Assembly: GCA_025642065.1 (NCBI GenBank)
Contig: JAODUP010000040.1
Location: 62,001-126,000 of the forward strand
Length of the DNA: 64,000 nucleotides
Reading direction: 5' to 3'
Source: Paralvinella palmiformis
Lineage: Eukaryota; Annelida; Polychaeta; Terebellida; Alvinellidae
Below the pieces are notes generated by a model that did not search any database, was not told where the DNA came from, and saw only the letters and a list, made by a program, of their open reading frames with translations. The position numbers were made by a program, and so were the translations under genes. Every line of letters begins with the position of its first letter. Position 1 is the stretch's first letter. Shown piece by piece: positions 52,001 through 63,800 of the stretch.

Positions 52001-53351
52001 GCAAAAAACTCATTTTCAGTTTTTAATCAATAGCCAACATTAATATAGTATCCAAAATCTCAGGCATTGTCAGTTCTGTCATTGAACTGTTACAGACCAA
52101 TACAATGGTGCAGAACATTACAATGGAACAGAACAATAGAAACTTGATTAATACATGAAGAATGAATAGTTATTATGAACAGTGAATACTTCGTCATGAC
52201 ATCATATATGCATATTATTATCATCTGATATTGATCATTGTTGCTTTAATAAATGAAATAAAAATGTCTTTATTACTCTAAAGTTACAAATTAAGTTTTG
52301 ATTATTGATACCATTTGTTGGGGCTGAACTGAAATTTTTAATTCATGCTAGTTTTTGTTGGTTTGCAGTCCTGGCAAAAACCTAATTTTGGACAGCAAAA
52401 ACCCAACCATGTGTTTATGTATAAAACAAAATTTTAAAAATGTTTCACTAACTGAACTATGGGGGAATGCACCTACACTCACACACACACACGCACACAG
52501 CTACTTTAACACTGGTCCCAAACCTTTCCTGTGTACAATGAAATAGTAAAGAACCATGTTTATTTGAACTTAATGCACTGCTAGTACTGTAGACTTGTAT
52601 GAAAACTTCTCCTGCGGCTTCCAGTTGGTGTCAGCCTTAACGAACAACTGCATATTTTAACAACTGCGTATTTTAACGGCAGCGAGAAAACGAAGCACTG
52701 CTGATAAAACAACATCTCTTATCAAACAACACAAATCAGAAACTTCACTGACTAATGCAGTGAATTAATTACCCAGTACTTCGTACCCATAGAAAACATC
52801 CATCTAAACATATCAAATGGACAATTTATCATAGCTAAGGTCTGTAACATGTCAGGCACTCTGAAAAACATTTAAATAGTGGAACTTTTACAATACAATG
52901 GCCAACCAGTAACAACAAAAGAGAATGAGCTATTTCTAATCAATAAATATACACTTTAATGACAAATAAGGATAACACTGGAAAAACATACATACATGAC
53001 ATCACATAAAAACACCGATTAAAAACGAGTCATGCTAAGAATCCAGAAAATATTAAAACCAATACGAACCAATCACTTCAATTTTATCACAACAAATAAA
53101 TATAAATATAAACATTAACTAAACATTAACTAAAAAAAGAAACCCACAGAAGTGCCCCACTGCACCACTAATGAGAAATAATCATTAAAAAATAAAGAAA
53201 TGATAAAAAATAAACTTGTCATCCCAACTACCTGGTTATTGTCTATATCTATTGTATCGGGATATCTGGCTGGGGCGTGGTTTTCGTTCGCTTCCCGTGA
53301 CATTGTGTTGCTGACCTGCCACTCATTGTTAACGTTCTCCCCATGGGACTT
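33862..53351 (-). CDS. SDC: Syndecan-like transmembrane heparan sulfate proteoglycan, six exons, 5' incomplete
   Basis: Joined exons on the minus strand: 53232-53351, 49504-49618, 44098-44331, 40247-40420, 35780-35917, 33862-34031. They total 951 nt, or 316 codons plus stop, with every junction in frame (phases 0, then 1 throughout). Syndecans are single-pass proteoglycans that carry heparan sulfate on the ectodomain and link matrix and growth factors to the cytoskeleton and PDZ proteins. Identity rests on the last exon: a GxxxG transmembrane helix, then RMRKKDEGSYALEEPK, a variable region and a four-residue C-terminal PDZ ligand. The ectodomain has Ser-Gly sites in acidic context. It also contains a complete thyroglobulin type-1 domain, which I do not know from any syndecan. 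No signal peptide is included, so at least one 5' exon is missing, probably past 64000. Introns run from about 1.7 to 5.2 kb. Family assignment is very secure; inclusion of the thyroglobulin exon rests on phase and splice sites. Confidence 0.93.
35780..35917 (-). CDS. SDC: Syndecan ectodomain exon E, acidic membrane-proximal segment
   Basis: A 138-nt exon, phase 1 at both ends; the acceptor is TTGATTATATTCCAG| and the donor |GTAAGT. It encodes EPDKPGIVIETVPEG, then a strongly acidic run (DDDLTDDDNDDSNHSDEH), then SRSIIQTPGLLPG, which leads straight into the transmembrane helix of the next exon. The acidic run matches the negatively charged juxtamembrane ectodomain common in syndecans. The closing segment before the membrane is where shedding normally takes place in the family, though the cleaved bond cannot be read from sequence. 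Confidence 0.9.
36979..37805. mobile_element. TA-flanked terminal-inverted-repeat element, non-autonomous
   Basis: The left end GACCGATCCTGCTACAACTG and the reverse complement of the right end GACCGATCCCACTACAGGTG match, followed by a looser match (GATGTTAGGTTAGAAAG versus GTTGTTAGGTCAGAAAA) over about 70 bp. Both ends are bordered by TA (36977-36978, 37806-37807), the duplication typical of Tc1/mariner-type elements. The 827-bp interior has no transposase, so it would depend on another element. It lies in the intron between syndecan exons D and E. Confidence 0.65.
38307..38358. repeat. Compound (GT)n-(AT)n microsatellite
   Basis: A GT run followed directly by an AT run, intronic in syndecan. 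Confidence 0.95.
39029..39219 (+). repeat. tRNA-derived SINE copy 3, complete with 15-bp target duplication
   Basis: A full element in its own orientation: pol III A box (GTGGTCTAGCGGTAGCGTGC), B box (GTTCAAATCCC), an unrelated body, and a tail ending CATCAATCATCATCATCA. It is flanked by a perfect 15-bp duplication TTAATCATTCCTATT at 39014-39028 and 39220-39234, the mark of LINE-mediated target-primed insertion. The perfect duplication suggests a recent insertion. It lies in the intron between syndecan exons D and E, antisense to the gene. Confidence 0.95.
40247..40420 (-). CDS. SDC: Syndecan ectodomain exon D, hydrophilic Pro/Lys/Asp-rich stalk
   Basis: A 174-nt exon, phase 1 at both ends; the acceptor is TTTATTATACTTCAG| and the donor |GTAGGT. 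It encodes 58 residues of low-complexity stalk, including DRESEYPPAIPKPNKRPG, SDRDDTFIVKPPKQERPF and GIIYDGPKQPETG. No Cys and no globular fold are apparent. Mixed basic and acidic character is normal for syndecan ectodomain stalks, which carry protease-sensitive shedding sites, but none can be assigned here. The single Gly-Ser-Asp (PGAGSDRDD) is not a strong glycosaminoglycan site. Symmetric phase makes it a possible cassette exon. Confidence 0.87.
42815..42989 (-). repeat. tRNA-derived SINE copy 4
   Basis: Reverse-oriented member of the same family with the ATC tail (GATGATGATGATTGATG) at the low end, the block GTAGGCTAAAATGGGTCGAG, the reverse B box GATTCGAACTC and A-box end ACTACCAACTAGATG. 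It lacks part of the block between CGAGC and AAGCGAAGTC. It is in sense orientation within the syndecan intron between exons C and D. A 7-bp shared flank (ACCAAGA) may be a worn target duplication. Confidence 0.85.
43402..43436. repeat. (CA)n microsatellite
   Basis: A pure CA run; related CA runs lie at 42240-42266 and 36478-36502. Confidence 0.95.
43756..43806. repeat. Compound (CT)n-(CA)n-(GA)n microsatellite
   Basis: The CT run and the GA run are reverse complements on either side of a short CA run, so a hairpin is possible. Confidence 0.9.
44098..44331 (-). CDS. SDC: Syndecan exon C, thyroglobulin type-1 domain
   Basis: A 234-nt exon, phase 1 at both ends; the acceptor is CCTCTCCAG| and the donor |GTTAGT. 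After a short Pro/His linker it encodes a full thyroglobulin type-1 domain from about codon 13 to codon 75: QCEEIRERIL, then DGAFIPRCDSAGDYKAVQC, then ECWCVNKWGQEI and a closing ESDCG. All six Cys, the QC and CWCV motifs and the Gly/Arg pattern before the last Cys are present. Such domains occur in thyroglobulin, nidogen, SMOC and testicans, where some bind or inhibit cysteine proteases. The alternative acceptor at CACCGCAG would break the frame. The phase 1-1 layout is typical of shuffled extracellular modules and lets the exon be skipped without a frameshift. Its place between two syndecan exons on the same strand, with matching phases, argues that it is part of the gene. Confidence 0.88.
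45545..47100. promoter_or_regulatory. CpG-richer patch inside the syndecan intron, possible internal promoter
   Basis: This stretch in the intron between exons B and C is visibly richer in G+C and CpG than the rest of the window; many CG dinucleotides cluster at 45570-46560 and again at 46760-47100. It contains long C tracts (46062-46070, 46786-46796) and is bordered by a GA repeat at 45425. Long ORFs occur on both strands with no recognisable domain, as expected from higher GC rather than coding. Transcription starting here towards lower coordinates would give a shorter product beginning near the thyroglobulin exon. That role is an inference. Confidence 0.35.
48074..48215 (-). repeat. tRNA-derived SINE copy 5, 5'-truncated with target duplication
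   Basis: Starts with the ATC-type tail at the low end and runs through TTTACGGCCACTTCTGTGCA, AGGCTAAATGGGCCGAGCGA and the reverse B box GATTCGAAC, then stops before the A box. It is flanked by a perfect 15-bp duplication CCAACCAATGGATGA at 48059-48073 and 48216-48230. Truncation at the tRNA end together with an intact duplication indicates incomplete reverse transcription. Confidence 0.9.
48960..49002. repeat. Compound (CT)n-(AT)n microsatellite
   Basis: A CT run then an AT run, intronic, close to syndecan exon B. Confidence 0.9.
49504..49618 (-). CDS. SDC: Syndecan ectodomain exon B, glycosaminoglycan attachment region
   Basis: A 115-nt exon, phase 0 in and phase 1 out. The acceptor is ATTTTTTCAG| and the donor is a strong |GTAAGT. 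It encodes three Ser-Gly pairs in a Tyr/Asp-rich context: DYPGSGYDQR, WGSGFTDDDDG and DDDFSGG. Ser-Gly next to acidic and aromatic residues is the classic heparan sulfate attachment signal of syndecan ectodomains, so this is the inferred chain-bearing segment. The acidic stretch is coded largely by GAT codons, so the exon contains a short trinucleotide tract that could vary in length without breaking the frame. The final T completes a Ser codon with the first two bases of the thyroglobulin exon. Confidence 0.88.
50521..50590 (+). repeat. Possible tRNA-derived SINE fragment
   Basis: The stretch around GATGTCGTAGTTCCAAATCCC resembles a degenerate B box, with an upstream A-box-like CCTGTACCTACTGAGAGG. 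It is short and isolated, in the syndecan intron between exons A and B. Weak call. Confidence 0.3.
53232..53351 (-). CDS. SDC: Syndecan ectodomain exon A (most 5' exon found)
   Basis: A 120-nt exon of 40 codons, phase 0 at both ends. The acceptor follows TTAACGTTTCAG and the donor is CAG|GTAGTT on the minus strand. Only this frame is open; the other two hit stops. The peptide is hydrophilic and Asn-rich (KSHGENVNNEWQVSNTMS at the start, TIDIDNNQ at the end) with no domain I recognise. It has no signal peptide, so another exon must lie upstream (higher coordinates). It joins exon B in phase 0. Of the six exons this has the weakest independent support, because it lacks a diagnostic motif; the open frame, splice sites and correct phase are the evidence. 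Confidence 0.75.
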
Positions 53352-54252
53352 CTGAAACGTTAACACACAGACTAAAAAACAACACTCATACACTGATCGT
53401 ACAGAATCTACGCTATACATGCTGTAAAATTAATCTGTGTGTGTGCGTGCGTGTGTGCGTGTGGTGTGTGTGTGTGTGTGCAGTGTGTGACGCGCGGACA
53501 GACAGCACGCCATGTATTGAAATCAAAGCAAATAAAGAAGAAAACACCATTTAACAGAACGTAGTTCAACACTGTACATAAAGTTACCAACCAACACCAT
53601 TACAATCTATGGAATAATAACACCACCCTCCACCAAACAAACCACTTCAACAATTGTGTGTGTGAACCAGGCTAAAGTTAACGTGTAATGATGGCAATAT
53701 CGTAAACCGAGCTGTTATATATAGATTATAAAAAACAACAAATATATATTACTTTACCAGTATATTATTATAAAATTGACCATAACTAGAATTACATAAT
53801 TCTTGACCAGTTCAATAATAACAATAAAAATAACAACTTAATTTTAAAAGTTTTTTCCTATACTCTCAAAAATAACTGATTCAAGGTCACCCCTGTGGAC
53901 TATGATTAAGGATTATGTAATGAGATCATATGTACCTACTCAACCATTTATCACAAAATGAATTTAAAAAAAACTTTACCAGACAGCTTCAAAATCGGGA
54001 CCTTTTTTTTACTAAGTCAGTAAGTGCGTATACACACACACACACCTACGTGCGCGAATGTGGATAAAAGAACAAAAATTTCTTATTAAGAATTGTTATA
54101 ACATCAGATATAGAATTGAGGTACTCAGATATGGATCTGGAGTTTAGTAGTATCTTACACAATAAGATAAGTGTACAATAAAACGATATGAAGTATACTC
54201 ATATGAAATACACCACAACAAAGCAGTAGACCAAAAAAGACAACACCATTAT

Positions 54253-54298
54253 ATATCTATCTATCTATCTATCTATCTATAAATATATATATATACCA
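54253..54298. repeat. (TCTA)n tetranucleotide repeat
   Basis: About seven TCTA units then a TA run. Confidence 0.9.
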
Positions 54299-55271
54299 CA
54301 CAATAATGCAGTAAATCAGTAACTACCACAGGTACTACTACCATACCTACAACAACAACAACAACTACCTGTACTGCTCCTAGTACTACTCAAAGAGAAG
54401 ATAACATTATCCATAATCTGCTACATGGGATTATAAGAGGGCAGATTTAAGATGAAGTCTGGGGTTTTATGGTGATAATGAATGCATATATAACCAAAAA
54501 TTGAAAGAATACAAACTATTGCACATAACTGATTTTGTATCATATAAATCATATACAAATATGCTGAGAATATGCTGTATTTCTATCAGGGTCATATATA
54601 GCATGCTGCTGATAGTATCAACATCATCATCATCATCATCATCAACATCAATTATTAAAACATATAATTGCTTATGCCTAATGTCTATATCTTGCTTCTG
54701 TAGTTTGCAGCATATTCCATATAATGACCAGTATGTCAATGCTTAACGCAGGGCTGAGAAAGTATTGATAAATAAGCCATTCAGTGCAGCTCTCTGTATC
54801 ATTTGTGATAAGAGAATGTCTTAAATTTCGTTATACAACACCTATCCCCCCAGACATCTCTGTAATCTAACAACAGGTGTTCCAGTATAAATCATAACCT
54901 GATAAAGTAGATAAAATCCTTTGTAAATTGAAATTATTCCTCCTACAATAAGACAACAGGGGAAAACTTATTAAATGCAATAAATGTCACACACACACAC
55001 ACACACACACACTGAAGCACTGACTAGAGATAGGTTGTGAAAGTTGCAGATTACTTGATAAATGCTGTCATTTTGTCTGACGGTAGACTATGATAAGCAT
55101 GCAATTTCTAAGATGTATTTTCAGATGGAATGTGATAACATAGAAATTTAAAATAGGAAATTCTTAGTATGGATATTCCATTGATTTCATGGTATTATAA
55201 TATCATTATGCAAATGGCTGTGTGTGGATGTGACAGACACACACTGTGAAATATAAAAGCTATACTATCCT

Positions 55272-55340
55272 CTGTGTGTGTGTGCGTGCGTGCGTGTGCG
55301 TGTGTGTGTGTGCGTGCGTGTGCGTGTGTGTGTGCACACA
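55272..55340. repeat. Imperfect (GT)n/(GC) microsatellite
   Basis: GTGTGCGTGC-type run producing mirrored artefact ORFs on both strands. Confidence 0.9.
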
Positions 55341-56691
55341 TAGATGTATTATTACTCATTACAATACATGCATATGGCAATAGCATTTCCATAATCCAGG
55401 ACAACCATTTCAAAAATGAATATGGCAGCCACATGTACAGATCTTTCCTCGAAGGCCAATATAACACTTGATATAAATATGATAAAATCCACATAATACC
55501 ACTACTGGTTATGGTCACCATAAATGTTAATAATCAGCCCAATAATAAAGAGCTGAGTAACTTTATTAACCACCGAAGAACCCCAGAGTACAATTCATGT
55601 GTGGATTAGCTGTGCCAAATAGGGATTAATTCAAATATGATCTACTGGACGATACGTGACTAGAAATTTCAATAATTTGGTTTAATCATTTACCCAGACA
55701 CTGACATGAATTGTCTTGGGAAAATGACAGAATGCCAATAAATTGCTAGTTTGTATACCTTTAGCAAACATGCATGGAAAACAAAATTAAATGTGCACCG
55801 TTGTTCAGTAAGACTATGCACTAATTACTTTCAGTCTCTTAAACAGTCTTGAAAGAGATGAAATTTAATTATGATACTCTAAAGAGTCTAATCAATCACA
55901 AACAAACACTTCTGTGTAGCATAAAACAGCTAAATTGTAGTACATTCAAAATTGCTGTATACATATTATGTAAACTACTAACAAGGAGTAGATGTGGTTA
56001 TTCATGGTTTAACTCATAAAACAACAAGTCTCTGATTTTGACTCTCAAATATTTGACAAAATAACACGAGTGTCATAATGACTTGGAGTATCAGCAAGCA
56101 CGATCTGTATAAAAAATAGGGAGTCATGGATGACAAGACCCACAACTATGAAGCACATCAAAGGTAATATTAAAATTTTAAAATTTAACATTTCAAGTTA
56201 AATAGCACACTATTCTGTTAAAATAGAAAACAAAGAAAACATTCCACTCCCAGCAAAATATGGTGGCACTGTTGGTCAAGAATCTTTAGCACCCATCAAA
56301 GTTGTTGGTTCTGCTTGGGGTCCCATAGTGAGAAATTCTGCCAATTATTAAGAGGCAAGTCAATTTAGATGATCAGATGTGAATTTTTTCTACCTTAATT
56401 GCTGAAATGAGGTTATTTGGAAAATGTAATTTTGTCCTGTTTTGTTCATGTTCAACCTTGACCCATAACAACAAAATGTAATAGATATCCTGATGGCGAG
56501 TAGAACTTTGATCCTACGGTAATATCTTCTGTTTCATGACTTACAATTAAGAAGGAGGAGCACTATATGATATATTTCCAGTGTGGTCCCTACTGTAAAC
56601 GTAATTAATGACTGCTGAAACTATATAATCCTTTATCACTTACAGAGAGCTACCAATAAAAAGATGGAGCCATGAGACACACACTAGTCAC

Positions 56692-56840
56692 ACTGCTGCA
56701 ACTATGGCCTAGTGGGTAAGAGCATAGGACTTTCTTACTCGTGGTCATGGTGTGCGGGAGGTCGGAGGTTCGAATCTTAGCCGTGGCACTATAGAAGGGG
56801 GAGTTTTTCATCCAACCAGGCAACTGACAAGGTTCTCTCC
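56692..56840 (+). repeat. Second tRNA-derived SINE family, or tRNA pseudogene
   Basis: Has an A-box-like TGGCCTAGTGGGTAAGAG and a B box GGAGGTTCGAATCTT about 45 bp apart, then GCCGTGGCACTATAGAAG and a non-tRNA body. The spacing and long anticodon-region insertion do not fold into a clean cloverleaf, so it is not called as a tRNA gene. It differs from the five-copy SINE family above. Confidence 0.6.
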
Positions 56841-59800
56841 ACCGAATATGTCATCTACTGTAAATTCTAAATTTGTTAAGAATTAAGTGCTAGTAGTGAA
56901 GTAGTTAAATAACAGACCATAAGCGTCTCCCTCAATTCAGGTAGCTAAGCCACTTAAATAACTGCCATTTCGGCCATTATTAATTTGTTTCATGTTTTAA
57001 TCAATAAGTTTAATAAACTGACAGGAAACGTTTAGCCAGCCAGAAATATTCCAGTAACAGGAACCCAGATATGAACTCCAATTCAGATGAACATCTGTTT
57101 GATAAACAACTGAGTGAATAGCTGTTACGTGTCAATAAAAGATTAACACAAAGTCATTATTATACATAGTGTGTAAATTTCGACCATGCTGATTAGCAAG
57201 GTGATCATTTATAAATAAAATATATTTGGAAATCACTCCCGAAATTATTGAAAGTTGATATTACTGCACAAAATTAATTTATTCTTAGAGCTTCAAGTAT
57301 TCTCCCATGAGAATGGAATGTTTTATCCATCAGCTCAAGGCTTTGTGCAGATCATTTCACTTCCTAGAACCAGTAGCCCTCCCATTTGTTTCAGGCAATG
57401 TCAGCACAAAGTCTGAACAAAGCAGCTACTCATATAATCAAATATCATAATTTGCTCTGGGTTGCTTACATTGACTCGTCCCTAGCTGGAGATGAATTTT
57501 AATTGCTGCATTCATGAACATTTACAAGTTGTTGCAGGCCATTAATTAATTCAAATATGGACCCCTTTAAATCTAACTCGAATCTCCCATAAAATATACT
57601 ATTAAAGTAAATATTAACAGTAAATGTGTAGTTCATGTCCAAAACTAAGTGATGATGAACACTGCACTACACCTTACATCCAGAAACACATGACTGCAAT
57701 TATTTGCTGAACAAATCATTTATATGCCAGTAATATGCACCAGCTGTCACTCCTAGCAGACCACATTAAACACATGCAATGGATTAAATAATCAAATCAC
57801 AATGTAGACCAACTGGTTCACTTGAAAATACACACCACTGTCAAGCATGTTTTCTCTTAGTTAACTTAAAAGGCAACACCACCATATACTGAAATTATAA
57901 GATAATGATATCAAACAAAAAATATCATTGTTTTCATGTTTTTTTTTACAAAAACGACTTAATGCATGACTGGTGTGACATTGTATGATGGTAAAACATT
58001 TCCTGTTTCATCAAAAACAAGACTGTACACTCTTTAGTTAACATCTAATAAGCAAGCTGTTTAAATCAGGATTTTACAAGAAATTACTCAGATTGATAGA
58101 TTTTTTACTAATTCTAATAAATCAAATATACTGTTTCAATATACACATGATAAATTTGTTAAAATTAAATCACTCAAATTTGCAATTGCATTCAACCCTA
58201 GACTTCACTATTTTTTTTTATAAAGTAGTTTGTTTAGCATCAGTATTGGTCACACCAGAGTCATGTTGTTGGGGGGGGGGGGGGACTATCCCACAGAAAC
58301 ATGACAAACAAACAGATACTGTGTTGGAACATGATTCACAGCATCCAGGTTTGCAGCGCAATGCCTACAATATCACAGTATGGGGGCATCCTCCATCAAC
58401 TAAATAATATAGAGTTAACTTCATGTTTTAATAAATCCTACCGTAGTTAGTACAAGTAAATTAGTGTTATCCTGAAATTGACTAACGATGTCACAAATGC
58501 AAGTGTCGGCAGAATAATGTATTCACTCAAAAAACAATCTGGAGTCATAAAATTGGCCCATATGCTGGAATATGTTTTGCGACTAGCACACCACAAAAAT
58601 CCTCATCGCATTAACCTACCTCTTAATAACTAAATGATCTATTTGTAGCCACGGCTTAACATGACATGCAAGAATCTTACAAAATGTACTGTGTGACGTC
58701 ATACTAAACAAACGGCCAAAGGTTAGCTTAACATATTATTATCTCTAGATAGGTAGAGGCCAAAGTGTTATGACTACCGGTATCACCAAAATCGTTAAAA
58801 AAAAAAGTTTGATACCAAACATCCTATGTTGATGAAGCTGCCCTTCCAGTATCAAGGATACTTTCTGAATTTTGGTATCTTAGGAAGTTAAATGCCTGTT
58901 GGTTAACTCAGCACTAAAAATACTAAATAATAATACATGTACTGGCCAAAAATAAATATGGACAGGTGAACCGCAAGATTGATGAAATGACAACTTTCCA
59001 AAATACCAGTACATTTTTGTATCTCAAGTGAATGTTTCATAATGTTAAAAACACTCACCCTTTCAAATGCCAACATAACACTAACAGTACCTTCGTAACC
59101 CCACAATGAAGCATCCCTCCACACCCCATAAATCTATAGTTGTGATATTTAGAGATTACCAGAGTATTTGATTGTTGGTAGATTGTAACGTACACTATGC
59201 GACTGAACATTGCTATAATGTACTCTTGAATAACATGGGAAAGATTCTCTAGAATATTAATGGGCATAGAGTATCCATTGATTAAATAGGCTTTGTAATT
59301 TACCAATAAATCTATGAACCATGTTTCCTAACAAGAAGCAGGATATTTACAAATGATGTGTAACATTAATATCAATTATAAAATATCATCTTCAATGTTC
59401 AAATTGAACATCACATGTGAAAATATCAAATGTATGCAATATAATACAATAATATTACAACAGGAAACCACTGACAGAAAATAGAGACAAAATTTGACAA
59501 ATCTAGATGCAGCTATTTTATCAATGATAATGTTGATCTACCTATGATTAACTGCTAGGACACCTTTGCTATCACCCATATCAAACAAACTTCCCTCACA
59601 ATACTGCACCACACACAGCTGTCATTGAAAACGGGAACAGGCCAGAGCCATGCTTCCAGATCAAGGTCAAGTATCACGGTCACACAATGACGTCATTAAC
59701 ACTGAGCACTAAGTTAAAATTACACAGGACTAGACTGTTTTCTTTCAACTGTTCCTAACACTACATAGTAAAATAAATCTCAACCAATGTAATTTGTATT

Positions 59801-61223
59801 ACATAAACAGAACTGGAACTCTACCTAACAATCAGTCCATCATATTATCATCCCATCACGTAACAAGTGCCTCTCAGAAAATAGGAAAATAAGAATTTTT
59901 ACTGCCAAAAAATAGGAACAAAATAGAATTTTCCAATGCAAAATATACATAAAATAGGATTTTGTTTAGTATTTAATAGCTTCCCAACATGCAACAGCCT
60001 TTTATTTACAATGTACCAAGTTGTAGGTATAGGTAGTGATTGATTCCTTCTACAGACTTCAGTTGGAGCCCAACATTCTAATACTCTTCCACAACTTCTA
60101 TTACCAAATAATATTCACATTTGATTATTTCACTTACATAATAAGAATTCAATTGTTACATATAAATATGTACATGTGAGCGTTTAGCGGACACCTTTTT
60201 CATGCTGACGACATAACTTTAGTGTGCAAAAACACCATATCCCTAAAAAAATTAGAATTGGTCTGAAAAAATTGGAATAAATAGGAACTTGGCGCCCTGC
60301 ATATAATACATGTACAATAGTTTGTCCATTCAGGAAAAGTAAAGCTTGTGATACTTTACACCATCTAGGGTCTATGAAACTGAGCATGCTTTACCCAAGT
60401 TACCTAGGGTAAAGCTGAAAATAACCATTTTCCAAACACTGCCTCCTATGCCATTGAGTAAATATATGTTGGAAGTTATCAAGAAACAAACCAAACTATC
60501 AAGAGTGATAACAGAACTGAACATCAATGGTTGTCAGCACAGTGACATATATCTCCTATTTCACAGAACATAACCAGTGGCACAATTTAATATCTCATCA
60601 CATTCTCTTATATAACTACAGCTGCTGTGAACAAATCACAAGTTCGTAGAGTACATACTATCATGCAGTGTCGCATAATTTTAATTGGCAAAAAACGTCA
60701 AGCACCACAAGGCAAGAATGGACTTAATTTTCTAAGCGAATTAGCTAATCAAACAATACCTCAAAACGAATTGTCATGCCTGTCAAAGTGAATGGATTCA
60801 CAGTCCTTTGGTACTTTTATGTCAAATTCATCTTAGAAATTCACCATGGTAGCTTCTACCCTGAAAGGCCATCACTTAGCCACTTTACCACGCCAAATAC
60901 ACCCATATATATTAATAATAATAACAATAGCTTTTGACTGACTTCTGCCTTTCAAAGGTACTGTACAGTGTTACCCAAAATAATATCTGTAAAATTCCAA
61001 TAAAAATCTGAATGATAATCATTATTTATTACTGAAAACAACATTGAATATGTGAACTTTCAGAGGATTTAAATTTTTTCAGAGACGACACATTTCAAAT
61101 ATCCACTGACAAGCAGTTCCACATAGTGGGGGCTGCACCACTAAATGCACAATAGTCATATGACTTCAGCTGAGAAAAAGGTACTTGCAATAATATTAGA
61201 CTGGATGACCCGAGTTTTCGATG

Positions 61224-61262
61224 GATGAATGTTGTTTAACGACACATCGGCACACTTGAGTT
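61224..61262 (+). repeat. Short scrap of a GTTTAACGACAC-type repeat
   Basis: GGATGAATGTTGTTTAACGA followed by CACATCGGCACAC resembles a very common mollusc interspersed repeat word (from memory). Only about 40 bp is recognisable. Confidence 0.4.
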
Positions 61263-61376
61263 TTCGAGATGACTTTCTACTAGACACTAGTTCACACAGG
61301 TACTCAGGTGCCAGGTCATAGATTTAAGTTGTTAACAAAATCTTAAAATGGATACACTGTCTAAGAATAGGGGTTT

Positions 61377-61377
<1 letters not shown>

Positions 61378-61438
<61 letters not shown>
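61378..61438. repeat. Compound (GT)n-(AT)n microsatellite
   Basis: A GT run then an AT run, in the presumed 5' intron of syndecan. Confidence 0.95.
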
Positions 61439-61439
<1 letters not shown>

Positions 61440-63744
61440 CATAGGAATTTTATCTGAATAATTATGGTACCGGTAGGTATTCTAAGAATAATAAATAGTA
61501 AGCATAATGTACATACAAATACTTAGTTTATATCAATTCTATAAAACTTCATTAACATTGTGCACATCTACAAATAGTGATTGAAACGAATTTACATATC
61601 ATTAAACAACTGTCATGTCTTCATGTCTTTTCTTATTTTAAAAACTCCACTTCTGCCTCCAGATAGCTGTCCAGAGGCTGTTAATATTGTTCTTTCACTA
61701 ATACGCCAGATTAAAAGTGATATTCCTGTTATGCATTTTGATTATAATAATTCCAAATTGGATACTAAACAACGCATATTGTATAATCCACTTCAGTTCA
61801 TCTGACATATTCCAATACTTTGATTCATTTGCAGCCACCTTGCAAAAAATAATCCATACACAATAAACATCTGACTGGATATTCACCTGTGGCATTTACA
61901 TGCCCGCAAATGCCATCCAATGATACCATCGATGTCTGCAGTAAAGCATTAATATGCAAGCGAAGAGATTTCACTGACATTTTGAAAATATCACTGGATA
62001 CTGACCGTTTTCCAAAATATAAAACACTGGATAATCATTTTTGGTGAATTCGGATATCCAGCAACACTTAGCACATAATTATTTTTTTTATTATCAAAGT
62101 AAGAACTACCTATACAATATGCATAAACACAGAAATTGCATCCAATAATATTTTAGTTTTTAATAATTTAACAATACGTTTTAGTTTTTTTAAGAACTTA
62201 CTGTTCATCATCATAACTTAAGCAGCTTCTATTTTGTATAATAACACAGATAGCTAATAATCCATCTACAGTGGCACTGTTATCGAGGAAGCATGCCTTA
62301 ATCGGTAATTTCACATCAGACAGGGAATCCTCAGCTGCGCAAGATGCTTAGACTTATTTATGTGCACCAAGATAAAAGTACCTAGAACGTATATGGTATT
62401 TTCCAGGTAAAACTCTTACATCAATCATAACTGGGCAGCATACAGAGAAATCTTACCCTATCTAAACTATAGAAATTTATAACTGTACTGAATTGCAACA
62501 GCCAAATTTCATCCAAAGCCTGCCATTTATTATTAGCAATATAGTGTACACATTTTCTCGAGAGTTCAGCAGGACCTTCACTACAACATCTGAACCTTTG
62601 AAAAATTACACATGTACATATAGTACATATGTGTACTACTTTATGCAGGCCACTGAAAAAACGCTCAATATTCTGAATAATTCTGACTAGCCAGAATTAA
62701 TTTTGCTAATCAAACAATTTTGACTTAGCCACATTGGCTAACTGGTAAAAGGCAATCTGTTAGTCTTCCGCTCTGGTGTGTAGTGTGTGTTTAACTATTT
62801 TTTACACCTGGTGTCTTTAACAAACCAATATACATATATATGAAAAGTATCCATGAGCAAGCCACAGATATATTTATGTAATCGCTATAACAAATGATTG
62901 TCACGGAAAACAGCTTTTAATAAAATCTACAATAATATACAACATATGACTGCATTTAACAAGGTTTTTGTTAATGCTAGCATAGATATATACGTAATGA
63001 CATTTATGGGGTTTTCATAAGTATTGTATCGGTCATCAAGTTTTTTCCAGAATCGCATGCTTCTTCTATGTTTGTGTCAGGATTAAACAGTGTAGTACAT
63101 TGAATCTCAACAAGTTTAAAATCCAGTCTCAGAGGACAGGCACCATACTATGACTACCAGTAAGCTATGGATATGTAGGCTTTCAAAGCTGTTCCAAAAC
63201 TGGTTGGATTTTGAAGACGGGCAGAAGTACTACTCTGGGATTGCGAGTCAATGATACACGGATATACAGAAATAAAACTGTATCATCAAATGATCAATAC
63301 ACAGCAGAAGCCATTATATTAAATTATAAATAGCAATATCCAACAAGTGTAAATTTTCAATAGCAAGAGAAACAAACCCTTCTCACCCTCGTTGGTTTGA
63401 AAAATAACCATATTAATTAACCATGATTCTCTGGCCAGCTGGGGCAACAATCACTGTCTTGTTAAGAGGACAGCCTCCAGTAGCATCCATCAGACTACTC
63501 TATTCATGCTGAAGCTGGTCATGTGCATTGCATTTTTAATACAATATTTATTATGTAACTTCGTTAAAACATCTAGATATATGACATAATTTACTTTTAC
63601 GGTCTTTATTAGGTTAGTTATATGATAAATTGAATGTATAGGAATTTAATCATGTGTGTATTTATATGACATCTAGTTCTAATTCTGATCTATTTAATAG
63701 TCCTCTTAGTGTATCCAGATGTACACTTAGTACTTTCACTGTCT

Positions 63745-63800
63745 CTAAAGGGCTTCGGCTAGTAAGGATGCTTTATTAAATCTATATTATTATTATTATA
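63745..63800 (+). repeat. Second copy of the LINE-like 3' tail
   Basis: Shares GGCTTC-GCTAGTAAGG, TTTATTAAATCTAT and an ATT run with 20300-20412. The small minus-strand ORF overlapping it (63759-63971) is not considered a gene. Confidence 0.55.
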